A stretch of 64,000 bases of DNA from an uncultured Dorea sp. (lineage in GTDB: Bacteria; Bacillota; Clostridia; Lachnospirales; Lachnospiraceae). A program made the position numbers and the translations under genes. The stretch covers positions 11,617 to 75,616 of the forward strand of contig CAPEBR010000011.1 of the NCBI GenBank assembly GCA_948602995.1, given 5' to 3'. Shown one piece after another: positions 43,349 through 52,451 of this stretch. Under the pieces are notes generated by a model. The model saw only the letters and a program-made list of their open reading frames with translations. It made no database searches and was not told where the DNA came from. The stretch's first letter is position 1; the number at the start of each line of letters is the position of its first letter.

Positions 43349-43580
43349 AGTACTAGTACTGCATTGCGTAATTTATACTGCGCGCCAGATAAATCTGACG
43401 CGAGGCATAACATGATGCGCATAGCCGCATAAGGAAGTATGCAGCTGCAGCCAGTACGCAGCCAGTTTAGGACAGATGATTACAGGTAACTGCGGATATG
43501 ACAGACGGTTCCTGTGATTTCACAATATCCCGGGATATATCTGAGAATTCAGTCGGACCCGGAGAAACAGGAGGAATAGA

Positions 43581-44237
43581 ATGGGATATAATGTAGCAGT
43601 TGACGGACCGGCAGGAGCCGGTAAGAGTACGATTGCAAAGCTTGTTGCAAAGAAAAAGGGGTACATCTATGTAGATACCGGCGCCATGTACCGGGGGCTT
43701 GCAATTCATTTTCTGGATCATGGAATCAAGGCAGGCGATACAGAGAAGATTATAGAGGCGGCAGAGCACGCGGATGTGACGATCCGGTATGAGGACGGGA
43801 TGCAGCAGGTGTATGTAAACGATGAGAATGTGACAGCAAGGCTCCGGAGCGAGGAAGTGGGGAGAATGGCTTCCGCGACTTCTCCGATTCCAGAGGTCAG
43901 GGCGAAGCTTCTGGAGCTCCAGAAAAGCCTGGCGAGAGAGCAGGATGTGATCATGGACGGCCGTGATATCGGGACCTGTGTGCTTCCGGATGCGGATGTG
44001 AAGATCTTTCTTACCGCCAGTGTGGAAAAACGGGCGAAACGCCGGTATGACGAGCTGGTAGAGAAGGGAGAGCAATGTGACCTTAGGACCATTGAAGAGG
44101 ATATCAGAAAAAGGGATGAACAGGATTCCACAAGGGAGCTGGCGCCCCTTAGGCAGGCAGAGGACGCGCACCTTGTGGACAGCTCGGATATGACGATCCA
44201 GGAGGTTGTAGACGCGATTATTGCCATGTGCAGATAA
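43581..44237 (+). CDS. cmk: Cytidylate kinase
   Basis: The 218-residue enzyme phosphorylates CMP and dCMP. It starts MGYNVAVDGPAGAGKST with the P-loop at residues 9-16, and has the YVDTGAMYR nucleotide-binding segment and the MDGRDIGTCVLPDADVKIFLTAS block. ACAGGAGGAATAG precedes the ATG. The 232-nt gap before it contains a 12-bp AGTACTAGTACT palindrome and a few weak hairpins but no clear gene. Confidence 0.96.
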   Translation: MGYNVAVDGPAGAGKSTIAKLVAKKKGYIYVDTGAMYRGLAIHFLDHGIKAGDTEKIIEAAEHADVTIRYEDGMQQVYVNDENVTARLRSEEVGRMASATSPIPEVRAKLLELQKSLAREQDVIMDGRDIGTCVLPDADVKIFLTASVEKRAKRRYDELVEKGEQCDLRTIEEDIRKRDEQDSTRELAPLRQAEDAHLVDSSDMTIQEVVDAIIAMCR

Positions 44238-44341
44238 TCTGCTGCAGTCAGGACGGAGTGAACCGGTAAAGCCAGTGTTGTGAATAGCGGTACATCCTAT
44301 AGTATAAGGGACAGTAATGCTATAATCTATGGAGGACAATT

Positions 44342-46630
44342 ATGGGATTGTTTGGAAAAAAGAAAACTTCTGCGGAGTTGCTCTCGGAGGGAAAAGAATT
44401 ATTTGACAGTGGGGAATATATGAGGGCATTCTTAAAATTTTCGAAGGTTAAGGCTGGAGAAAAAGGTGATATCAACTACTGGATAGGGCGTTGTTTTCTG
44501 GCATATTATGGAGAAAAACATAAAGACCAGGATTTGGCGAAAGCGAAACGGTTTCTGACATGGGCGGCTGAGGAGGGTAACGCTGATGCAGCCAGGTTTC
44601 TGAGAAAAATATCAGGGGATGCTGCTATACCGACGGGAAAGGATTCTGTAACAGTTGCAGACGGGGAAGCTGCAGACGGGGAAGGGCCTGTATCTTCGGT
44701 GGGAGTTAATGGAACCAATAGAGGGACAGTGGCAGAAGAAGCCGTCTGTGTGCCAAAAACAGAAGAGTCTGACGCCAAACTAATGCCTGCTTCTGCCCAA
44801 CAGCCTGCAGCCACACAGGAGATGACCCGGGAAGAGCAGTACACCAGAGGGATGGAACTGTACCGGGCGGGGAAATATGAAGAGGCGGTTCCTTTTTTAG
44901 AGAAGGTCAGCTCGGCCTCTAAGATTGGTGAATTCCCAGACGCAAAAGTTGGTTTAGGATGGATTTATGAAAATGTGATGTTCAAAATTAATTTGGCACT
45001 TGGGAAATACAGTTTGGCTGGAAAAGCAGGCTATATACCTGGTCAGGAGGCTTTTATCCGCCTGGTTTCCAGCAGGGAAGAACAGGGGATCCTGTGGAGC
45101 CGCCGGTATCAAACTGCATTGAAATGGGGCAGAGAACTGGCGGCATCAGGTAATCAAAAGATGGCAGAATATGTCTCCGTACTAGAAGGGCTTTATGAAC
45201 AGAATTTAAAAATGACGGAACTAAACCAACAGCAAAAAGCGGCGTGTGATGCGGGAGAAAAGGCGTTTCGTGAAAAAAAATATGATGAGGCATTACGGCA
45301 ATATAAAATGGGTGCCGCGCTTGGCAGTCCTGTAGCCATATATAATTGCGGGGTAATGTATTATTATGGTATGGGTACAGAAACTGACCAGAAGGAGGCG
45401 CTAATATATTATGAAAAAGCGGCTGAGCAGGGACATGTTAATGCGCAAATGAAATGTGGTATGATGTATGATAATGGCCTGGGTACAGATTTTGATAAAA
45501 AGAAAGCTCTGCAGTGGTATCTGAAAGCTGCCAAACAGGGTGATCTGGATGCTCAGATTCATTGCAGCAGTATGTATACATGGGGTGATGGGGCAGAGCC
45601 GGAAAAAACAGTGGCAGCGTATTGGCTCCGAAAAGCCATGGAGCAGAATGAAACTGAAATTCCGGATATTTTATTGAAAAAATATGGTGAAGATAAAGAA
45701 GCGGAAAAAGACAGTGAAGAAGCTATACGATGGTGCAGAAAGATTGCGCATGATGCCTATGAGAAAAAAGATTCTGCTGAGGAATTACGACAATATAAGC
45801 ATGCGGCGATATGGGGGGATGCTGCGGCAATGCGTTTCGTGGGCAATATGTATAGAGAGGGAAAAGGAACACCTGAGGATTGGAAAGAAGCTTTGCGGTG
45901 GTATCTAAAAGCGGCTGAGCAGGGAGATGTTTTTTCCATGACCATGTGTGGCATTATATACGATTACGGCGGATCAGAAGACGCAGCCAATGCGCTATAC
46001 TGGTATGAAAAGGCGGCTGAGCAGGGCGAGGGCTATGCTCAACTGCGGTGTAGCAGTAAATACTTTTTTGGTATCGGTACAAAAGGTACGAAGGTAGATA
46101 AAGCTAAGGCATTGTACTGGTGCAAAAAAGCTGCCGAACAGGGGGAAAAGGATGCTCAATACCAGTACGCCAAATGGCGCTTTTACGGTGAAGGTATGCC
46201 GGCAGATCAGGCCGAAGCCCTGTACTGGTATGAAAAAGCAGCCGAGCAGGGCGACATTGATTCCCAGCGCAATTGTGGTATTATGTATTTCGAAGGTTAT
46301 GGTACGGCAGTGGATAAGGCCAGGGCCCTGTACTGGTATGAAAAAGCGGCCGAACAGGGGAATGCCGATTCCCAGGACAAATGCGGCTATATATACTATT
46401 ATGGGGAAGGCGCTGCGGTGGATAAAGCCAAAGCCCTGTATTGGTATGAGAAGGCGGCAGAACAGGGAATCATCACGGCTCAGTTTCAATCTGGTTTTCT
46501 ATATGCCACTGGCGGGGATACGGCGGCGAACAGGGCGAAAGCCCGGATGTGGCTTGAGAGGGCTGCAAACCAGTCAGAGTATGTGAACATCCAATCAAGC
46601 GCACAGAAAATTCTGAGGGAATATTTTTAA
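44342..46630 (+). CDS. Sel1-repeat (SLR/TPR) protein
   Basis: The 762-residue protein has no signal peptide or membrane helix. Residues about 5-85 form a first TPR/Sel1 unit, 95-165 an acidic low-complexity linker, and about 315-750 at least ten Sel1 repeats with the pattern AxALYWYEKAAEQG then CGxxYxxGxG. The last four repeats are almost identical at residue level, which suggests recent duplication. Sel1 proteins are scaffolds for protein complexes, and some respond to surface signals. GGAGG lies 6 nt upstream. The gene sits between cmk and ispH, genes that are often adjacent in Clostridia. Confidence 0.88.
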   Translation: MGLFGKKKTSAELLSEGKELFDSGEYMRAFLKFSKVKAGEKGDINYWIGRCFLAYYGEKHKDQDLAKAKRFLTWAAEEGNADAARFLRKISGDAAIPTGKDSVTVADGEAADGEGPVSSVGVNGTNRGTVAEEAVCVPKTEESDAKLMPASAQQPAATQEMTREEQYTRGMELYRAGKYEEAVPFLEKVSSASKIGEFPDAKVGLGWIYENVMFKINLALGKYSLAGKAGYIPGQEAFIRLVSSREEQGILWSRRYQTALKWGRELAASGNQKMAEYVSVLEGLYEQNLKMTELNQQQKAACDAGEKAFREKKYDEALRQYKMGAALGSPVAIYNCGVMYYYGMGTETDQKEALIYYEKAAEQGHVNAQMKCGMMYDNGLGTDFDKKKALQWYLKAAKQGDLDAQIHCSSMYTWGDGAEPEKTVAAYWLRKAMEQNETEIPDILLKKYGEDKEAEKDSEEAIRWCRKIAHDAYEKKDSAEELRQYKHAAIWGDAAAMRFVGNMYREGKGTPEDWKEALRWYLKAAEQGDVFSMTMCGIIYDYGGSEDAANALYWYEKAAEQGEGYAQLRCSSKYFFGIGTKGTKVDKAKALYWCKKAAEQGEKDAQYQYAKWRFYGEGMPADQAEALYWYEKAAEQGDIDSQRNCGIMYFEGYGTAVDKARALYWYEKAAEQGNADSQDKCGYIYYYGEGAAVDKAKALYWYEKAAEQGIITAQFQSGFLYATGGDTAANRAKARMWLERAANQSEYVNIQSSAQKILREYF

Positions 46631-46688
46631 GCCATACATAAGCAGATTTGAATATTTACCAAAGGAAAGAATCTATATGCCGATGAGA

Positions 46689-46719
46689 TTTACGGTAAAA
46701 GAGTTGTTTACCGTAAAAG
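46689..46719 (+). promoter_or_regulatory. Paired TTTACSGTAAA sites upstream of ispH
   Basis: TTTACGGTAAA (46689-46699) and TTTACCGTAAA (46709-46719) are 11-bp palindromes whose centres are 20 bp apart, two helical turns. They could be an operator for a dimeric regulator of ispH. A one-mismatch copy (ATTACCGTAAA) occurs near 39556, upstream of the trigger-factor-like lipoprotein gene. Confidence 0.35.
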
Positions 46720-46745
46720 GGGTTTTGTTAAACAGGGAGAAAGGT

Positions 46746-47603
46746 ATGAAGATAGAATTAGCGAAAACTGCCGGATTCTGTCCCGGCGTAAAGAGAGCAG
46801 TCGATCTGGTATATAAACAGACAGAGGAGCATCCGGGAGAGCGGATCTATACGTTTGGCCCCATCATTCATAACGAGGAGGTTATCCGCGATATGGAGAG
46901 CCGGGGAGTTACGGTTCTGAATTCTGTGGAAGAGCTGATGGGCGTAGAAGACGGGATTGTGGTCATCCGTTCCCACGGGGTTTCCAAAAGCATCTGTGAC
47001 CTGATGGATAAAAAAAGGATTACTTACGTAGATGCAACCTGTCCTTTTGTTAAGAAGATTCATCAAATTGTATCAGACAAGAGCAGGGAAGGGGCTCACA
47101 TTGTCATTATCGGCGACAGTGCACATCCTGAGGTGGAAGGCATAAAAGGATGGGCGGGAAATCATGTGTCTATTATTCAGAATGAGGCAGAAGCAGAGGC
47201 TTTTGAAGCCGGAAATAAGGGACAGAAAGTATGCATTGTGTCGCAGACGACATTTAATTACAATAAATTCAAAGATTTAGTTGAAATTATTTCTGAAAAG
47301 AGGTATGATATAATTGTTTTAAATACGATTTGCAACGCAACAAGAGCGCGTCAGGAAGAGGCAGCGAGCGTTGCAGAGAGGGTGGACGCTATGATAGTCA
47401 TAGGTGACAGGAGAAGTTCCAATACCCGGAAGCTATTTGAAATCTGCAGAAATGCATGTGCGGATACGTACTATATACAGACACTTGACGATTTGGATAT
47501 GAATCAATTAAGGTCCGTGGAAACAGTAGGTATTACAGCAGGGGCATCCACGCCCAACAATATAATTGAGGAGGTTCAAAACAATGTCAGAATTAACTTT
47601 TGA
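46746..47603 (+). CDS. ispH: 4-hydroxy-3-methylbut-2-enyl diphosphate reductase
   Basis: The 285-residue iron-sulfur enzyme catalyses the last step of the MEP isoprenoid pathway, giving IPP and DMAPP. The three cluster cysteines are visible at residues 12 (GFCPGV), about 97 (ATCPFVKK) and about 193 (TICNAT), and the TAGASTPNNIIEEV ending is typical. The start at 46746 begins the conserved MKIELAKTAGFCPGVKRA and has GGGAGAAAGG upstream; a longer in-frame reading from 46677 would add 23 non-conserved residues. The S1-domain gene starts 20 nt before its stop. Confidence 0.96.
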   Translation: MKIELAKTAGFCPGVKRAVDLVYKQTEEHPGERIYTFGPIIHNEEVIRDMESRGVTVLNSVEELMGVEDGIVVIRSHGVSKSICDLMDKKRITYVDATCPFVKKIHQIVSDKSREGAHIVIIGDSAHPEVEGIKGWAGNHVSIIQNEAEAEAFEAGNKGQKVCIVSQTTFNYNKFKDLVEIISEKRYDIIVLNTICNATRARQEEAASVAERVDAMIVIGDRRSSNTRKLFEICRNACADTYYIQTLDDLDMNQLRSVETVGITAGASTPNNIIEEVQNNVRINF

Positions 47604-48669
47604 ACAGATGTTAGACGAGTCTTTTAAGACAATAAGAAACGGAGAAGTTGTGGACGGTACTGTTATTGATGTGAAGCCCGATGAGATTGTTTTAAATATA
47701 GGTTACAAAGCAGACGGCATCATCACAAAGAACGAGTACACGAATGAATCAGGAGTTGATCTCACAACGATGGTTTCTGTAGGCGATGCCATGACAGTAA
47801 AGGTCTTAAAGGTGAATGACGGAGAAGGTCAGGTGCTGTTAACTTATAAGAGACTGGCGGCTGAGAAGGGTAATGAGAGACTGAAGGAGGCTTATGAGAA
47901 CCACGAGGTTCTGAAGGCTCCTGTAACACAGATTCTTGGAGGAGGACTGAGCGTATCCGTGGAAGGCGCAAGAGTCTTCATTCCGGCAAGTCTTGTATCA
48001 GATACTTATGAGAAGGATCTGAACAAGTATCAGGATCAGGAGATTGAATTTGTAATCAGCGAGTTCAATCCAAGAAGAAACCGTGTGATCGGCGACAGAA
48101 GACAGCTCCTTGTCGCGGAGAAGGCGGAGAGACAGAGAGAAGTATTTGAGAGACTGAACATCGGCGATACTGAAGAAGGAATCGTTAAGAATGTGACCGA
48201 TTTCGGCGCGTTTGTTGATCTTGGCGGCGTAGACGGACTGCTTCATATCTCGGAGATGTCCTGGGGACGCGTGGAGAATCCGAAGAAGGCCTTCAAGGTG
48301 GGCGACAAGCTGAAGGTGCTTGTCAAGGATATTCACGATACGAAGATTGCATTAAGTCTGAAATTTCCGGAGACGAATCCCTGGGCGAATGCGGCAGAGG
48401 ATTATGCAGTAGGAAGAGAGATCACCGGAAGAGTGGCAAGGATGACAGACTTCGGCGCCTTTGTAGAACTGGCGCCGGGTGTGGATGCACTGCTTCATGT
48501 ATCCCAGATTTCGAAGGCGCATGTGGATAAGCCGTCAGATGTATTATCCGTCGGACAGGAGATTACAGCGAAGATCGTTGACCTGAACGAAGAAGAGAAG
48601 AAGATCAGCCTCAGTATGAAGGCTATTGAAGCTTCAGCGGAAGAACAGGAAGCTGCAGCGGAGGAGTAA
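47584..48669 (+). CDS. rpsA: S1 RNA-binding domain protein (ribosomal protein S1 homologue)
   Basis: The 361-residue protein has four S1 domains at about residues 18-88, 104-168, 190-260 and 275-345; the last two have the strong consensus GxVxxxxDFGAFVxLxGVDGLLHIS. It probably helps mRNA binding on the ribosome or acts as a general RNA chaperone. The ribosome site AGGAGG lies within ispH, and the two genes overlap by 20 nt. In several Clostridia the two are fused in one polypeptide; here they are separate but overlapping. Confidence 0.92.
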   Translation: MSELTFEQMLDESFKTIRNGEVVDGTVIDVKPDEIVLNIGYKADGIITKNEYTNESGVDLTTMVSVGDAMTVKVLKVNDGEGQVLLTYKRLAAEKGNERLKEAYENHEVLKAPVTQILGGGLSVSVEGARVFIPASLVSDTYEKDLNKYQDQEIEFVISEFNPRRNRVIGDRRQLLVAEKAERQREVFERLNIGDTEEGIVKNVTDFGAFVDLGGVDGLLHISEMSWGRVENPKKAFKVGDKLKVLVKDIHDTKIALSLKFPETNPWANAAEDYAVGREITGRVARMTDFGAFVELAPGVDALLHVSQISKAHVDKPSDVLSVGQEITAKIVDLNEEEKKISLSMKAIEASAEEQEAAAEE

Positions 48670-48673
48670 GCAG

Positions 48674-48711
48674 TTGGGGACGGGGTATTTTTAAAAATGC
48701 CCCGTCCCCAA
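48674..48711. repeat. GGGGACGGGG palindrome after the S1 gene
   Basis: TTGGGGACGGGGTATTTTT pairs with AAAAATGCCCCGTCCCCAA with one mismatch. It starts 5 nt after the S1 gene stop and may serve as its terminator. It belongs with 769-848 and 15094-15131. Confidence 0.85.
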
Positions 48712-48760
48712 TTTACCGCTGGATAAAGCGGGCGTTTTCCTGTATAGTTATATAGTGAGC

Positions 48761-48783
48761 TGCCAGAAAGAGATCTTCTGGCA
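48761..48783 (+). other. Hairpin in the rnf leader
   Basis: TGCCAGAA (48761-48768) pairs with TTCTGGCA (48776-48783), 38 nt before the rnfC ATG. No T tract follows. No strong -35/-10 pair is seen in the 110 nt before rnfC. Confidence 0.35.
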
Positions 48784-48821
48784 TAAGAAAATGGAAGGGC
48801 AAAGGAAGGAAGGATAAAGGG

Positions 48822-50141
48822 ATGGCATTGTTAACATTTAAGGGTGGAGTACATCCGGATGACGGCAAGAGCCTGGCAAAGGACAAGGCGATTGTCAGCG
48901 TAAAACCGGAGGGTGCTCTGGTGTATCCGGTTTCCCAGCATATTGGTGCGCCGGCAAGTCCGGTTGTTGCAGTCGGGGACCGTGTGCTTAAGGGGCAGAA
49001 GATTGCAGAGGCCGGCGGATTTGTGTCAGCGCCTGTCTATGCGTCCGTGTCGGGGACGGTGAAGGCAATTGAGCCCCGCTTTAACCCCACTGGTTCTAAG
49101 GTGAACAGCATTGTGATTGAGAATGACGGGGAATATGAGGAAGTAACGTATCCGGAGGTGAAGCCTCTGGATGAGATGACGAAGGAAGAGATTCTGAATG
49201 TAATCGCAGAGGCAGGGATTGTCGGCATGGGCGGCGCAGGTTTCCCGACACGGGTTAAGCTGTCTCCAAAGGAGCCAGACAAGATTGATTATATTATTGC
49301 AAACTGTGCTGAGTGCGAGCCTTACATTACGGCTGATTACCGCCGTATGATGGAAAATGCAGAGGAGCTTGTGGGCGGTATGAGGGCAGTCCTTAAACTT
49401 TTTGACAACGCGAAGGGAATCTTCGGGGTGGAGGACAATAAGCCGGACTGTATTCAGAAGCTTAAGGAGCTTACGAAGGATGAGCCCCGTATGGAGGTGC
49501 TGTCGCTTAAGACAAAGTATCCCCAGGGAGGTGAGCGTCAGCTTATTTATGCTGCTACGGGAAGAGCCATTAACTCGGCCATGCTCCCGGCAGATGCAGG
49601 CTGCGTGGTGGATAATGTAGAGACACTGATTACGATCAACCGGGCTATTACGGAAGGGAAGCCTTCCATGGAACGTGTTGTGACTGTAAGCGGCAGCGCG
49701 GTAAATGAACCCGGGAACTTCCTTGTCCCCTTTGGAATCAGCCAGGAGGAGCTTGTGGAAGCAGCGGGCGGATTTAAGACGGAGCCTGAGAAGATCATTT
49801 CCGGCGGTCCCATGATGGGATTTTCCATGTTTACTCTGGATGTTCCGGTGACGAAGACTTCATCTTCCATTTTAGGATTTACGAAGGATGAGGTGGCGGC
49901 CCATGAGCCTACCGCATGCATTAACTGCGGACGCTGCGTGGAGGCCTGTCCGAGCCGTCTGATTCCGTCAAGGCTTTCAGACTTTGCGGAGCATCACGAT
50001 GAGGAGTCATTTACAAAGCATGAGGGACTGGAGTGCATGGAGTGTGGTTCCTGCAGCTATGTGTGTCCGGCAAAGAGGCCGCTTAAACAGGCCATCGGCT
50101 CTATGAGAAAGATTGCGCTTGCGAACCGCAAGAAGAAATAA
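48822..50141 (+). CDS. rnfC: Rnf complex subunit RnfC (ferredoxin:NAD+ oxidoreductase)
   Basis: The 439-residue peripheral subunit carries NADH and FMN sites and two [4Fe-4S] motifs. It starts with the RnfC N-terminal barrel (GGVHPDDGKSLAKDKAI), has the GMGGAGFPTRVKLSP nucleotide-binding loop and the C-terminal cysteine motifs CINCGRCVEACP (about residue 366) and CMECGSCSYVCP (about 405). The Rnf complex couples electron flow from reduced ferredoxin to NAD+ with Na+ or H+ export. It is the first gene of a complete CDGEAB operon. GGAAGGAAGG precedes the ATG. Confidence 0.96.
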   Translation: MALLTFKGGVHPDDGKSLAKDKAIVSVKPEGALVYPVSQHIGAPASPVVAVGDRVLKGQKIAEAGGFVSAPVYASVSGTVKAIEPRFNPTGSKVNSIVIENDGEYEEVTYPEVKPLDEMTKEEILNVIAEAGIVGMGGAGFPTRVKLSPKEPDKIDYIIANCAECEPYITADYRRMMENAEELVGGMRAVLKLFDNAKGIFGVEDNKPDCIQKLKELTKDEPRMEVLSLKTKYPQGGERQLIYAATGRAINSAMLPADAGCVVDNVETLITINRAITEGKPSMERVVTVSGSAVNEPGNFLVPFGISQEELVEAAGGFKTEPEKIISGGPMMGFSMFTLDVPVTKTSSSILGFTKDEVAAHEPTACINCGRCVEACPSRLIPSRLSDFAEHHDEESFTKHEGLECMECGSCSYVCPAKRPLKQAIGSMRKIALANRKKK

Positions 50142-50161
50142 AGAATGAGAGGAAGAGGTGA

Positions 50162-51118
50162 ATGGTGTTGAGTGAGAATAAATTCATGATGTCGTCGTCA
50201 CCGCATATACGTTCGAAGACGACATCTGCAAATATCATGCAGATCGTAACGGCTGCGCTTCTGCCTGCCGCAGCTTTCGGCGTGTATAATTTCGGGCTTC
50301 CGGCGCTGATTATGCTGATCAGTACAACGGCATCGGCGGTGCTGACAGAATTGATCTATCAGAAACTGATGCATAAAAAGGTAACGGTAAATGATTTCAG
50401 TGCGGTTGTAACAGGACTGCTTCTGGGGCTTAATATGCCGTCCAGTGCTCCCTGGTGGATGGGTGCACTGGGGAGCGTGTTCGGCATCCTGGTTGTAAAG
50501 CAGCTGTTCGGAGGTCTGGGGCAGAACATTATGAACCCGGCGCTGGGCGCAAGATGTTTCCTGCTGATCTCTTTTACCGGACAGATGACAACCTTTATCT
50601 ATGACGGGGTATCAGGACCTACGCCGCTGGCAGTCTTAAAGAGCGGCGGGACGGTGGATACTATGAGCATGCTGATCGGAAAGATTCCGGGAACCATCGG
50701 GGAGACGTCCGTATTTGCCATAATGCTTGGTGCAGTAATCCTGATCCTTACAGGGGTTATTGATCTTCGGATTCCAGGTACATATCTTGCTACTTTTGCG
50801 GTTTTCGTCGGTATATTCGGGCATTTCCAGAATCCGGATATCGGCTTCTTTGACCCTCAGTATATTACCGCTCACCTGTGTGGAGGCGGAATTATGCTTG
50901 GAGCGTGGTTCATGGCAACCGATTATGTGACTTCGCCGATTACGAAGAGAGGACAGATTGTGTATGGCATGCTCCTGGGCATTCTGACCGGGCTGTTCCG
51001 TCTGTTCGGCGGCTCTGCAGAAGGGGTATCCTACGCGATTATCATCAGCAACCTGCTGGTACCGCTGATTGAGAGGGTAACACTCCCGAAGCCATTTGGT
51101 AAAGGAGGAGAGAAATAA
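50162..51118 (+). CDS. rnfD: Rnf complex subunit RnfD
   Basis: The 318-residue membrane subunit has about nine helices and belongs to the NqrB/RnfD family. The DGVSGPTPLAVLK segment contains the Thr expected to hold FMN by a phosphoester bond. LGQNIMNPALGARCFLL is the conserved helix near the quinone-like site in NqrB. GAGGAAGAGGTG precedes the start. It overlaps rnfG by TAATG. Confidence 0.95.
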   Translation: MVLSENKFMMSSSPHIRSKTTSANIMQIVTAALLPAAAFGVYNFGLPALIMLISTTASAVLTELIYQKLMHKKVTVNDFSAVVTGLLLGLNMPSSAPWWMGALGSVFGILVVKQLFGGLGQNIMNPALGARCFLLISFTGQMTTFIYDGVSGPTPLAVLKSGGTVDTMSMLIGKIPGTIGETSVFAIMLGAVILILTGVIDLRIPGTYLATFAVFVGIFGHFQNPDIGFFDPQYITAHLCGGGIMLGAWFMATDYVTSPITKRGQIVYGMLLGILTGLFRLFGGSAEGVSYAIIISNLLVPLIERVTLPKPFGKGGEK

Positions 51119-51699
51119 TGAATAAAATTATAAAAAATACATTGATTCTGACAGTGATCACCCTTGTGGCGGGACTGGGACTTGGATTTGTGTATGAGAT
51201 TACGAAGGAACCCATTGCCCAGGCGAAGGATGCGGAGAAGAAGGCGGCATGGCAGGCCGTATTTCCAGAGGCATCCCTGGACAGCTTTGAGGAAGTGGAT
51301 GTGGACGGGAAAGCGGCTAAGCAGGTCATTCAGGATCTGGGAATTAAGGGTTCCATTGACGAGGCCTGTAAGGCTGGGGAAGACGGTTATGTCATAACGG
51401 CGACAGACAAAGAGGGATACGGCGGCGATATCCAGGTTACAGTAGGGATCACGGCAGATGGCACGGTGAGCGGCGTGTCCATCCTGTCTATCAGCGAGAC
51501 AGCAGGCCTTGGAATGAGGGCAAAGGAGCCGGCTTTCTATGAGCAGTACCAGGGAAAGCAGACAGAGCAGTTTGTTGTGTCCAAGGATGGCGGATCCGGA
51601 GAGCCCATTGACGCGCTAAGCGGTGCAACCATTACTTCAAGGGCAGTAACCGGAGCAGTGAACGCGGCTCTCGGCTACTACCAGAGTGTGTTTCAGTAG
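51118..51699 (+). CDS. rnfG: Rnf complex subunit RnfG
   Basis: The 193-residue protein has one N-terminal membrane helix (residues 7-27) and an extracytoplasmic FMN-binding domain. The covalent flavinylation motif is SGATITS near residue 167, with YGGDIQVTVGITADGTVSG and SETAGLGMRAK earlier in the domain. It accepts electrons in the membrane arm of Rnf. It starts in the rnfD stop codon. Confidence 0.95.
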   Translation: MNKIIKNTLILTVITLVAGLGLGFVYEITKEPIAQAKDAEKKAAWQAVFPEASLDSFEEVDVDGKAAKQVIQDLGIKGSIDEACKAGEDGYVITATDKEGYGGDIQVTVGITADGTVSGVSILSISETAGLGMRAKEPAFYEQYQGKQTEQFVVSKDGGSGEPIDALSGATITSRAVTGAVNAALGYYQSVFQ

Positions 51700-51715
51700 A
51701 AGGGAGGCAGCAAAG

Positions 51716-52438
51716 ATGAATGGATGTATGGAAAGAATATATAATGGTCTGATTAAGGAAAATCCGACCTTTGTCCTAATGTTAGGTATGTGTCCGACCC
51801 TGGCGGTAACAACTTCCGCCACCAACGGCGTAGGTATGGGACTGTCCACCACGGTCGTGCTCGTACTGTCAAATATGCTGATCTCCATGCTGCGTAAAGT
51901 GATACCGGATTCGGTCAGAATGCCGGCGTTTATCGTAGTCGTGGCATCCTTTGTAACGATTGTACAATTCCTGCTGCAGGGGTTCGTTCCCAGTCTCTAT
52001 GCTTCACTGGGCATTTATATCCCTCTGATTGTGGTAAACTGCATCATCCTCGGGCGCGCAGAAAGCTATGCGTCCAAGAATCCGGTTCTCTTATCCATCT
52101 TTGACGGAATCGGCATGGGACTTGGATTCACGGTGGGCCTTACGGCAATCGGCCTTGTGCGTGAGATCATTGGTTCCGGCAAGGTGTTTGGCTTCCAGCT
52201 CCTTCCCCTTGCGGATGTGGCTGCAGGGAAGTCCGGCTATGTCCCGGTAACGATCTTTATCCTTGCCCCAGGGGCATTTCTAGTGCTTGCAGGCCTTACG
52301 GCGCTCCAGAACAAGGTGAAGATGAATGCCGCGAAGAAAGGCAAAAAGGTAAGAGAGGCATCCGGATGCGGCGAGGACTGCGCTTCCTGCGGCGGATGCT
52401 CCGGCAAGGTGTTCCCTACAGGGAATGAAGAAGAGTAG
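51716..52438 (+). CDS. rnfE: Rnf complex subunit RnfE with cysteine-rich tail
   Basis: The 240-residue membrane subunit of the NqrD/RnfE family has six helices and starts MNGCMERIYNGLIKENPTFVLMLGMCPTLAVTT, with the Cys that contributes to the membrane iron site in this complex (the run is given only to identify the first 20 residues; key residues are C26 and the GMCPTLA turn). The start at 51716 has GGGAGG upstream. The C-terminus carries an added tail with six Cys in GCGEDCASCGGCSG, which is not part of the core fold. Confidence 0.94.
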   Translation: MNGCMERIYNGLIKENPTFVLMLGMCPTLAVTTSATNGVGMGLSTTVVLVLSNMLISMLRKVIPDSVRMPAFIVVVASFVTIVQFLLQGFVPSLYASLGIYIPLIVVNCIILGRAESYASKNPVLLSIFDGIGMGLGFTVGLTAIGLVREIIGSGKVFGFQLLPLADVAAGKSGYVPVTIFILAPGAFLVLAGLTALQNKVKMNAAKKGKKVREASGCGEDCASCGGCSGKVFPTGNEEE

Positions 52439-52451
52439 GAGGGGTACATAG

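Noticed and set aside
43349..43580. Palindrome AGTACTAGTACT and weak hairpins before cmk considered as a repeat element or RNA
   Set aside because: No second copy is seen in the window and the hairpins are short; there is not enough to call a feature.
44281..44341. TATAAT at 44321 considered as the promoter of the Sel1 gene
   Set aside because: Transcription from it would start within the ribosome binding site, and no -35 box is present at the right distance.
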